From Sipunculus nudus (Eukaryota > Annelida > Sipuncula > Golfingiida > Sipunculidae): a stretch of 64,000 nucleotides of DNA. This document shows positions 12,319 to 26,900 of this stretch, piece after piece; position 1 is the stretch's first letter, and the number at the start of each line of letters is the position of its first letter. The notes beneath the pieces were generated by a model. That model had not been told where the DNA came from. It made no database searches and saw only the letters and a list, made by a program, of their open reading frames with translations. The stretch lies in the NCBI GenBank assembly GCA_026874595.1, contig CM049306.1, positions 10,933,019 to 10,997,018 on the forward strand, written 5' to 3'. A program made the translations under genes and the position numbers.

Positions 12319-12913
12319 TATTACAGGTGCTCTTTTATTTTTTGACACGGGCTTAATCGTGTTGTTGTTACATTTTATGTTTAATCCGTACTGGTTGAAC
12401 TTTCGTTGTCATGTGAGCTTTGGGTTTTCACGCCTGGTCGTGGGTCACGTGATGGTCCTGGTATGTGAAGGTACGCACAGCGATTTCTTCTCGATTATTC
12501 CTGAAACGCGTGTTGTGCAAGAACTTATAGACTGTTCGAGAAGTGGAAAATTCCCGGCTTGGGGTGTGAAGGTATATAAAGGGGCTGTTTTTTAGAACCA
12601 GGGGGCAGACCTTATCCGACGAATGCGGCAATTATACATTTTCAAAGACTTTCTCCTGGATTTTATGCTTTTGGACTTCAGTTTACTTTCTGGGTTGTTG
12701 AAAGAACTTTCCACGGGACTGTCATTCTCCGAGAGTTTACATTTAAAGGACTTTTCGTGGTGATGGTATTGGTATCCAGGTATTGTACCATTATCTTTCT
12801 GTGTGATTGTATTGACCTGTTGCTATAACGCTGTTTTACTGTATAATTGTATTGATTTAGTGTGTTGTATTGTTAGTGTTGTTTTAAGAATAAACTATAG
12901 TTATTTGTTAACA
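12319..12913 (+). mobile_element. LTR-like repeat, copy D
   Basis: Begins TATTACAGGTGC (consensus probably TGTTACAG...) and ends GTTAACA at 12913. It has the hallmarks of a promoter-bearing LTR in order: a TATA box TATATAAA at 12573-12580, then ggggctgttttttagaacca as the likely start region, then AATAAA at 12889-12894 as a possible poly(A) signal. It is the inverse of copy C. About 15 bp after 12913 (aaaaaccactgactt) are also shared with copy C, which could be internal sequence of the original element. No retroelement reading frame follows. The LTR identity is inferred from signal order, not from a coding region. Confidence 0.7.
12573..12580 (+). promoter_or_regulatory. TATA box of LTR-like copy D
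   Basis: TATATAAA followed by a G-rich start-like region; the equivalent site is conserved as TTATAAATAG in copy C on the other strand. Confidence 0.55.
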
Positions 12914-16513
<3,600 letters not shown>

Positions 16514-16757
16514 TTACACCACAGGCGCTTTAATTGCTATTAGTGTAGATTTCAGTTAAATGTGTAATTTTTCTGCGTCATTTCCTTATAACTGTTACTA
16601 AACTGATATTTCCCTGTCGTTTGTCACACTATATGGTCCATCTCTCTATTATTTACTTAATATTTGAGATTGGCAGGCAAGAATCCCCGGTCGTTAGGTC
16701 CGACAACAAATTTAACCGAAATCTACACTAATAGCAATTCAAGCACCTGTGGTTATA
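16514..16757. mobile_element. Small palindromic MITE-like element
   Basis: The left arm (about 16514-16562) and right arm (16710-16757) are inverted copies about 48 bp long. The core gaaatctacactaatagcaa is identical in the right arm and in the complement of the left arm, and the outer ends are ttacaccacagg and cctgtggttata. The spacer is about 150 bp. No coding capacity. No unambiguous target duplication, so the superfamily is left open. Confidence 0.8.
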
Positions 16758-19755
16758 CAACAAAACTATTGAAACCTAAAAGATATACAGAGCACATTCT
16801 TGGCAACAAGAGAAATCATTTGAAATAAAACTTAAAATGTTTGCTATATGAATCATTAAAAGACAAAAAAATCATACGTAGGTGGCAAGTACGTATATAC
16901 GGTTGTGCCCGTTATAGCAAAGACTGCAAGATGAAGAATCGTACCGCCGGAAATCTAACACTTTTAATTTGTGAATGTTTATAACATGTAGTATGAGCAT
17001 GAGCCTTTTATGATCTGATTTCAAACATGCCATGTTTCAGCATAAAAATGCAGTATTTAATTATATATAATTATATAAACAGTAATAGTTGTTAATGAAA
17101 AAATAATTGTAATAGTGCTGTTAATCCACGTAAATGGTAGGGATTCATTACTTCATTTAGATTTATCCAGTTGTGTGCCCTATTTTGCGCACTGAGCCTG
17201 TGTTCTTTTAAATATTATTGCTGATTAATGTCATGAACCTCTGTACTTGCCCACACAAATCTTGATATATCTTTTGAACCATGATTAGAATAAATTGGAA
17301 TATTTGAGCACGACTGTCACACGTTGGACTCTGAAAAGTCTGAATAGATAAAGCGTACTTTAGAATGGAAACCAGTAGATGTATAATTAACTTTATATTA
17401 CATTTTGTTTCATGTGTGGGTGCCCATTGAAACTTAGAAAAAAGTAAAACCTCTCCTAACGACTGTTTAGCCCACCACTTCAAAATAACGGCCACTGGTT
17501 CACCGTCCCAATTCTTTTTTTATTCTTTATATAAGACCTCGTTTAGACGATCCCCGCGAAAATGCGACCATTTTATCGAGGTTTCATTGGCCGTCGCAAT
17601 TTGGAAACAAGATATTTTGGATCAGTCACTATTGCTGAAACAAAATAGAGCAACTAATTAGTTCCAGCTATGGCAAACGATCAGCAGGTTATCAATGCGT
17701 CAGGTGGCCATAGTTACCTGTGCACCGCTGTGCGATTTGTTCTATATCGACGGAGTAAACTTGGAATCAAGAATTTGTCATGCAGATACACATTTCCTCA
17801 TACATGCTGTGCGTGTGCAGGATTCACTATGGAGAATAGAGAACATTCGTGCAGCCGCATAAGGTATAGTCAATAGGTACTGGGGAAGTTTAAAATTATG
17901 ATGAGAAGTCAACATTCCTTGTGTTGAGCAAACCATTTTATGCTAACAAATGGCTCCAGGGACTTCCATGCCCAGTTCGGGACGTTTTGTTCAGTAAGCA
18001 TTTGTAATTTATTAATATGTGTTTTTTCTATTCATTAATCATATCAAATAATTATTACATACACAGTATTTTTATTACATGACACATTATTTTTCTTAAT
18101 TGTACCATATGTCAGTTGTTTAACACCCAAATTCCTCATGGACAATAAATGATATCTTATCTCATCTTGATTATACATCCTCGTGGTCATCTCTAGTCAG
18201 TTAGCCCATGAGAGAGAATATCTATTTGGTGGCCCTTGTGCATTTACTAAAGACCATTAATGGCCAAATTACATCGAATGGAAGAAAAGGATGGGAACTG
18301 GTTCTATTACTTTGGATATTTAGGGTAATAGAGGTATTTAGGATCCAGTGCAAACATTGTAAAAAGTGTGAAAAAAAACCTTGAAAGTAGCCGTGTTTAG
18401 ACTTTGGCTTTAAATCCATTAACTCGCCCACAAAGTGTGTCACCACCTTCCAACAGTTTCCGAGTACACCGGATCAAATTTTTAAAGGGACCAAGCTCAT
18501 CCCGACTCGTTATTCTTTGGCACTTCTAATTAGACGTGGTGTTCATGTGTGTGCTGTATGCGCCATCGGAGGTTCATTCTATACTGTAAATAATACTTAC
18601 AAGCGCATGTAGTAGAAAAGCATTGCGATTAGCTGTTGATTTATAGTTACACTGACGTTTCTAAGATGTTTCTGTTCAGGAATCACAATCTTAATTTTGT
18701 CCATTGAGTTACTCTGTGCCCCGAGCGACTTGTCACACGTCTAACTCAGGGCAAAAAAAGAAGCTTTTTTACCAGAATCGAGAAGAACTATAATCATGTC
18801 CAGTTTGTCAAAGTCTTATCATGAAATGCAGAAAATATAATTTAAGCAATATACCCTGACATTAAGTAACCTTCAATCAAATAACTAATTTATTGCAGCA
18901 TTCTGTAAGTCTTAGCAATTTTCAACAGCAATTTGTAGGCTTAAAAGAAATTCGGACTCAAGATTTATATTGCCAAGGGGTTTGAAGAAAGCAGTCGAAC
19001 AAAAGTAAAGGTTAAACAAACCTCACTTGACATTTAGTTATCGACTCAAACTTTTTTAACCAGGTGTATACCATTTAATGGTATAATTAACTTGTAAGAA
19101 GGAAAGGGACAATGAACAGGTAGAGGAAATAAAGAGATAGATATTAGAAGTAGGTGCGAGTGGTTAGTCTAAGTGGCTTAGTAGTGCGGGTGGCATATTT
19201 GAATATCTATTATAAATAGCGGCAATAAGTGTGGTTTAATTAAAGTTACAATACATTCGATATATACATATAACATTAAGAGATATACAAAAGAAACTAT
19301 TATCTATTTTACTACCTTCCACTGTATGTGCTTGAATATCATGATATTTAAGGTGCATCTTCCGGACGTCCATTAACCGAACATAAATCAAAACCGTTAT
19401 AATTTCAGAGCTGAAATATAGCAAACAGTAAGGAAGTGGCAAAATATATAACCATACCTGGAAGTAGGTTAATTTTGGTCTGATTCCTCCGAGAATTAAA
19501 TGTACCACTTCAAAATGACCTAATGTCAAAACACCTGGTTTTATAATCTTCACAGTTTTTAAAAAAGACTGTTTACATATTGGGAATTATATAAATATTA
19601 CCTATTTTGGGGAAGTTCAGGAATGGGACATAATGTACTTAGTCAAACCGGAAGGAAGACATTTTAATGTGTTGACTGTTGATGCTGGAGCTTCATATCC
19701 ACAATATAACTGCATCTATTTTATGATTAAGTGTACACCAAGATTTTGTAAATTT
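16758..19755. other. Intergenic, no gene seen
   Basis: AT-rich; open frames of 60-105 codons on both strands (for example 19236-19553 on -) lack recognisable motifs. No repeat unit assigned. Confidence 0.5.
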
Positions 19756-21500
19756 TTAGCTCAGCTGACCGTAAGTCATCTAAACTTTAGCGATAACCCT
19801 AAATCGTAACTGTTGTAGAAACTTCTAACAGCAAATCCAGGGTCCTAGGCAAATTTCCTTGGGAACCTGAAATTAGGTCATGGTGACCTATATTCTGCAA
19901 CCTACAGGCCTAAAACGTAACCTTAAGCACCAAGACAGTCAGAGGGAGCACATATTGTATCCATTAGGCGTAGAATCTTTTAACGTTACTTTCTGGGAGG
20001 TCTTCGATAAATGTCTTTTGAAATTTGAAATTTGGTCATCATGACCTATATTTTGCGACCACTAGGAGATGTTCAATGTGCACAGTGAAAATCAAATCGT
20101 ATCTGTTAAGCCTAGAATCTGCTAACGCCACATCCAGGGAGGTTCAAGGCAAATCTTCTTGGAATCTTGAAATTAGGTCATGTTGACCTTTTTTCTGCAA
20201 CCTACAGGCCGAAATCCTTATTTTGAACGCCCAAACAGTCAGACGGGGCACAAATTCTATCATTTAGACCTTGAATCTTCTAATGTGACATTCTGGGAGG
20301 TATTGGCAATTATCTATCGAAATTTGAAATAAGTTAACTGTGATCTATATCCTTCGAATGATAGAAAACAGATGTCATTTGAGCACCCTGAATATCAAAT
20401 GGGCACAAATTACATTTGTTAGGCCTAGAATCTTCAACGCATCATCCAGGGAGGCTCTGGGCAAAATGCCTTTGAAACCTGAATAAGATCATGGTGACGT
20501 ATATTCTGCGAGCTACGGACCAAAAACTTGATGTGGAGCCCCCAGACAGATAGGGTACAAATTTTAATCATTTTCTTTAAATCTTCTGACATATAATCCG
20601 TGGAAGCTTTGGAAATTCCCTCGGAAAACCTGAAATTATGTCATTCTATGAGGTACTAGCAAACAACATGATTCTTAGCACACAGGGGACAAAACTTAAC
20701 TGTTAGACCCAGAACCTTCTAAATTGTAAAATGCAGGGAGGTCCCTGGCAAATCCCAATTGAAGCGTGAAATTAGGTCAAAGTGAGATATTTAAAATATG
20801 CTTTTATTACTGTGAAAATGAGATGGGCACAAATCATAACGGTTGGACCTAAAACCTTTTAACTTAATATTCAAGGAGGTCTTGGCAAATCTCCTTCAAC
20901 ACCAGATATAAGCTCATAATGCCCTATATTCTGTGTGGTTCAAGAGAAAAACCTAATTTTGAGCACCCAGATAGTCGGGCGTGGCCACAATCTTAAGTGT
21001 TGAATCTAGAAACGTGATTATAATGTCTACTTGAAATTCAAAATAAGGTCACTGTGAATATGTCCTGTGAGCTATGGGACAGAACATGATTTTAGCATCT
21101 TATTAGTCCAATGGACACAAATGGTAGCAGTTGGACCAAGATACTTCTAATTTAATTAAGATGAAGGAAGGCACCTATATAATCTTGTCAGAAACACTAA
21201 ATAAGGTCACTCTGACACATAAATTGTGAGCATTTAGCACCAGTAAAGTTAGATGGACACAAATCCTATCAGTTGGACATAGAACGAAGCATCCAAGGAG
21301 TTGATGGTAAAATCTTTTTGAAAATCCTAAATAAAGTTGCTGTATCCTATTTTCTGAGGCTTATGGACAAAACGCCTGGTTTTGAGCAATATAGAGTCAT
21401 TTTGTCAATAGTTCAAGGTTAATTAAATATTTTTTACCAGATCATAACATTAATATAATAATTAAAACATACATCACCAGTATGTCAGATTCAGCTGAGC
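19756..21500. repeat. Degenerate satellite array, unit about 150 bp
   Basis: Anchors such as gggaggt...ggcaaat recur at about 19995, 20137, 20295, 20449, 20736 and 20874, spaced 138-158 bp (one gap of two units). Other shared phrases are gaaattaggtca, tctgcaacctacaggcc, ctagaatcttcta and gacagtcagaggggcaca. About 10-11 units are present, increasingly diverged to the right. The array is flanked by agctcagctga at about 19759 and tcagctgagc at about 21491, an inverted pair that suggests the whole block may be one mobile unit. No coding frame. Confidence 0.85.
19875..19889. promoter_or_regulatory. Nuclear-receptor-type inverted repeat AGGTCAtggTGACCT
   Basis: A perfect palindrome of two AGGTCA half-sites with 3-bp spacing, the consensus arrangement for oestrogen-receptor-type binding. 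The corresponding position in later satellite units reads GGTCAtcaTGACC (20034-20046) and AGGTCAtgtTGACCT (20175-20189). Binding is not shown; only the match is seen. Confidence 0.4.
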
Positions 21501-23690
21501 ATCATGGCCCACGCGCCACTTGTTAAAGCTATTAGCTTTAATACAAAATCACCATGCACCATCAATTTTGCCCTGCGTTGACCATGTCTTATTTTCTTTC
21601 ATGTATGCACTGTTGGTCTAATTTTCAGATCATGCACACATATGGAATTAAACTTTTAAGTTCTGAATTTGAGAGCAACCGAGAAGAAAATGTAACTTAT
21701 ATTCAAGTTTGAGAAGATAAAATCATATCTTACTGCACAGGGGGGGGGGGGGGGGTTGAAGACTTGTACTTATGAGTACTCTCACTGTTAAAGTAATACA
21801 TTTCATTTTTAAAATATAAATAGTTATAGTTTATATCAATGGATATTATAAAATCAAAATCAGGTTAGAATTTGTTAATTACAGAAATTATTAGCTTTAT
21901 TAGCAAGGCAATTCGGGCCTGGCTACAGCAAAGGATCGCCGCCGCTATAACTTGACACGGATTTTATCGATTGTCACGAAACTCGCAACAACCTCTTCTC
22001 AATAGATTATAATCAAGATCCACGGATATATAATGCGGCTAGAGGTCAAAAAGTTACTTAATGGTGCCGAGTGGTCATCAGACTTTGGACTCATAATAAA
22101 TATTTACTTAATTGAATACTCGAAAAAAAAAAAACTCGTACATGTTTAATGAGGTCAGCGGTCATTTGACATACGACGGGCGTTTTATGCACCTCTGCAG
22201 TGCTCGTTTAATGTTCAATAAATGGGTTTTACCGCTGTTACATATTATGGCCAATTACCAGTATCATTTAATCCTTATTAAAGAATCACTTGATGTACTT
22301 CATTGGATGTTTTAACATCACATGTTTAACATCACAAATTCTGTAAACAATTATAAATATATAATCTTAACCTTTTTTACGTTTTAATATATAGCTATAG
22401 TTACATTAGTTCATCACTAATTAAATAAATTATATTCATTCTGTTGAGGATTTGCAAGTTTAGACTGTCTAATAACAACTCACACGACTCCGGTTTAGCT
22501 CAGTATTTAATTTTATGCATTGAATCAGTATACTGAAAATGTTTGTTTCAGACCTGTATCATAATCATCATGCAAACTTTAATATTTATTTTAATTTTAA
22601 ATATGTGACAAACTACCTTGAAGTCTCATGAACACCATTCTTTATTCAGTGGAATTTATAAAATAAATATTCCCATAAGTTAATCTTAATTGTGAAATTT
22701 AATATGTGTTGATCTGGTATTACTGTGTGTTGTCTGAGATCAGTGCCGACAGTCACGTTTCAATTGTGTGCAAATTCTATAATTCGACAGCAGTTACCAA
22801 AAGTGCATAATTACTTTCATTATTAAGTTTATTTTATATGACTTTCAATACTTAAGCGTGTTTTGGATTTGATACACGATGATAACAGTTATATCAAAGG
22901 TTTACCTAAGCACTTATTAATTAATATATTGTTTTATTAACCTGGTTTAGAGTGTCTTCATCCCAGTTTTATAGCAAACCTGGAGCAAAATTTGGCAATA
23001 AAATAATATCTAAACATTAGTAACTAACAGTTATGAAATTTCACTACAATTGATTCATTGATAGATTGTATGAAACTGACATAAGAGCACCCGTGTTTAA
23101 AAAAAAGAAAAGTATTGTTTGGCCTGATATTTGATAAAACACAGAATCAATTCAATCGAAAAAGTAATAAACTATGATGTAAATTTTAATTTTTAAAAAA
23201 AAATGAAAGAATTGTATGGATTGATTAAAGTTTATTGTAACACCCACATGTACTATTACTAAATTTTCCAAGATAGTTTCAAAGGATGAACATTAATAAA
23301 GTCAATGAAAGAGTTAAATACGTACAATAATATGAAACAATAGTCATATTATTGTATTACATACCCAGATTGCACACATGTACAAAAAGTCATGAGAAAG
23401 ACTGTATTGCAAAACAAACCTGACACCTCAAATTATCAGAAGCGGGACATCACATTATATGTCCAAGTGTTTATAACTTTAGCGTTCTGTCTTAAGCATT
23501 TCGTTTATCGTAAACTAATTCTGTGCTCAAAACCAGTACGTGAACCACTTGGTACCAGTGGTCATGCAAAACACAATTATCAATGTAATGTGTAATTTTA
23601 CTCGGGTCTTTTATTGGCAGGGGATGCTGGTACTAGAATGAGATGCAGGATCATCAATAATTCAAGCTCGACTCGTTCACCTCCACTCTC
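21501..23690. other. Intergenic, AT-rich, upstream of the NCS gene
   Basis: Contains a G16 run (21740-21755). No exon recognised; open frames at 22112-22315 and 23392-23595 have no identifiable features. Confidence 0.5.
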
Positions 23691-23829
23691 CTATCAACCG
23701 ACGCCGAAGTGGGCGGCACGTTATCTGTAGAATGTGAGTGGCCACTGGGGCTGATTTCCTCACTTACAGCGTTCCCAGCTAGAGGGAGACTTAGTCAGTG
23801 ACTAGTGTAGTCTGCTGTCTCAAGGAATT
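23691..23829 (+). promoter_or_regulatory. 5' UTR / promoter-proximal region of NCS gene
   Basis: Less AT-rich than its surroundings, with a GC-box-like GGGCGG at 23711-23716 and no TATA box near the start codon. An in-frame TAG at 23803-23805, nine codons before the ATG at 23830, shows that the coding region cannot extend further 5' in this exon. The start context has A at -3 and G at +4, which is favourable. The transcription start site cannot be placed from sequence. Confidence 0.45.
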
Positions 23830-23934
23830 ATGGGAAACAAAACTGCCAAACTCTCCAAGGAGGACTTAGATTTTCTTTTAGAGAAAACTACCTTCACACG
23901 ACGTCAGATTAAGAAATGGCACAAAGGATTCATG
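23830..23934 (+). CDS. NCS gene coding exon 1
   Basis: Residues 1-35. Carries the N-myristoylation-type start (Gly2, Lys7) and the first helix, ending in KKWHKGFM, which matches the family W-x-K-G-F motif just before EF1. The donor is a consensus GTAAGT at 23935-23940. The exon is 105 nt, phase 0. Ala at position 6 replaces the Ser common after MGxxx in myristoylated proteins, so lipidation is likely but not certain. Confidence 0.93.
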
Positions 23935-26900
23935 GTAAGTACTGTTGTTCGTTGTAAACTTTTCAATGATTTAATGGATATGGATTCTTATGCGACATTA
24001 TACATTCCATAAACATTCCAGGTTAGGTAAAATCCGGCTTTACAGTTGATAATGTTGATTATTAGTCATTTTTTAATTTAATTTTTCAACTAGGAACATC
24101 TGAAAGTTGATCTTAAGTCTGGCGGGAACTAACACATTCTTGGTTTGGTGAAAGGTGTGGTTTCGACCACCGAAAAAAAAGTAAAATCATTCGATAAAGA
24201 TAAATATTGAGTTACACATTTTATCAAGGGAAACTGCCCGACTCAAGTAACCGCTGTGATCGCAGGTATCATTTGGTATAAAATATTAATCGATTGACAT
24301 TAGGATTGGTCGGTAGGTATGAAGGGATCCTCGTACCTCCTACATTAATCGACTCGTCCTCTCATATAAAGCTGGTGGAGTACTCTTAGGTTACGAGAGA
24401 CTCACTATAATTAAGTTAATAAATGCATAATTCATGTCCGGCCGTACCCAGTATATGCGTATAATGTTGTACTCAGATCTTAAATTGACTTTTCATATGG
24501 GACACTCCATATCTATGAAACGGTAACCGCCTCTTTAGCTTACATTTTGATATAAACATTAAAAAAATATTCCCCACCCTCATTCCAATTTAACCTGGCT
24601 GGCTAGACAAACAGTCATACTACACTGGTTATTAAAAATCGCACAAATCTGTATATGAAGAATATACTGTCAATACTCAATTGTACATGCGCAATTGTAC
24701 ATTTTTATGAAAAATATATATTCCTAAAGCATGTTTTAAATATACATTATTTCTAAGAGATCGTCTGCACATGATCGTAATTTCCTTTTGAATGCAGACA
24801 TAAATGGTTTGGACATGGGTTTTAAAAGAGATAGATTATATAAGTATTCATTTCATATCATTAGGTCATGTGAACGTACTTGATTTAGCATAAGGAGATC
24901 GTGTCAGTTTTATCTTGTTCTGTATTAACTTATCCATGAAGACGTCCAAGTTTTTGATATGCATCAGTCAAAACATGTCTTGTAACTATGCCAGACCTAA
25001 ATTTGTATTAAGTTATGGAAACACAAATTCCAAGAACACGCTGGCAACAGTACCGAGAGGTTTTGGTGGATTTATCTATATCCACCACGAATTAATATAG
25101 GCCTAATTATTAACACGGAAACTAAAATTCGACATTGCTTGGAACAATTAATTACGATTTAAAATGTCTGTTGTAGTTTAAAACAATTGATTCATGATAC
25201 AACAGAAATTCCTAAAGTGTAAAAGCGAAGTGTTCAGATGGAATGTATAGATGTGGAAAATCTGTATCAGAAATAGTAGAAGAGCTCTAGCAACCATCGG
25301 CATGGAAAGCCTTTTGTGAAGGAGCGTTTCGGGGTCTCATTGTCATAATAAGGTGAAAAGGGCGGCGCCTATAGGCTTACACTAGGATGTTGAGCGGGTG
25401 ACGATATGGCCATAATTATTTGGAGAGAGTCGTGACGTCATAATGCCCAATGACGTCATTGCACGTGTACGTACGGTTCCCCTGAAAGGTGTCGGTAAAT
25501 CAACGTAAAGCAAGAGGGCCACGGTTTAGCCTGAAAAACGACTTAATCTAAATAAATTACCAGAAATGCATGTAATTTATTTTTTTTTTTCATACTGGCA
25601 TACAATGAGATAAAATATATTATTTATGTAATTATCTGCATGGAAGAAAATAGGCCTAATAGTATTATTGGTCGGAAAGGGAAATGCACCTCCGCATTTT
25701 TTTAAATTGGTTTTAAGTCTATTATAGTAACTTGAACCCCATAGTCTTTCGGGTATTAGTCTGGATGGTGATTTGCCGCTGATATAGTGGTGTTATTGGA
25801 AGGGGGGGGGGGGGTGATTTTTCAGACTCCACACCACACCCCCTCCATATACCATTGATGTGAAAGCGCCCAGCAGTGAACGATTTATTCTGTGATGTTC
25901 CCTGCTTAGTTTATTCCGAAAGTAAATAACTTATCTGTAGACCAGGGGTATGATAAACAGGAAAATAAGCCAGGGATGCCCCCTTCACCCAGGGCATAGG
26001 TCAGCCCGCTTACTCTGCTGTTTAATATCAAGCACGTGCCGATCTTCTCGCGAATATTTAGTCTAAACTCATCCAAGTGTTCATTTTACCTAAGCCATTT
26101 TATTGCCGCAGTTGGTTAGGTTGTATTTTAGCATTTTTATGTACAGGTAATGTTAGTGGAAAATATTGTGGACAGTTAGGATTACGTTCGAGATACATTT
26201 GCAGAAATCTCGTTCGATATATGACTTGTTGCAAATAAAATAATACAATTACAACAAATGACGTTAACATGAACCAAGTTTCTCAATTCGAAAATTACAT
26301 ATATAAATAAATTCACATTTATTTTCTCACTATAGTGTCTGGAAAAACGTTTTCATCAATGTTTTCATGTAAAGTCGTGTGTGGGTGTATGGGGGGGGGG
26401 GGGCAGGCACCTCCGGCTATGTCCCTGCTGGACATTTGAATGTTTGTAGCTAATGTAGGATGCCATATTTAACTTTCAAAACCTAAATGTCTGCTCAGAG
26501 TAGGCAAGCATGTGTCATATACAGCCAATAAAAGTGAGACAGACCAATGGCGAGCTGCTTAGTCGGTTGTGAACAGGAGCTGGTTGCCAGAGGGCTCTTA
26601 ATCCATTTCGGTTATTCATGTAGAAAACAGCGTCTTTCTCATATAAATTCTATTGTAACATTTATACCCGGTTTAAGTGTACGTTTGTTAGCACATTCAA
26701 GGAGTAAAGCAGTAAATTTGGAATATTGAAGACACAATTATGAGCCACTGATAGTCATTCTCCTCAGATATATATACATTGATATTTGTAGCAAGGTCCT
26801 TGTTCATTTATGTAGGAATTACCATTCCCTCGTATTCCATTCCATTATACAGAACTAAGTACTTACTTTCGGTTCATACTGCTCGACCAGTACATGTAGT

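Noticed and set aside
12302-12595. 97-codon + strand frame
   Set aside because: Lies inside LTR-like copy D, upstream of and across its TATA box.
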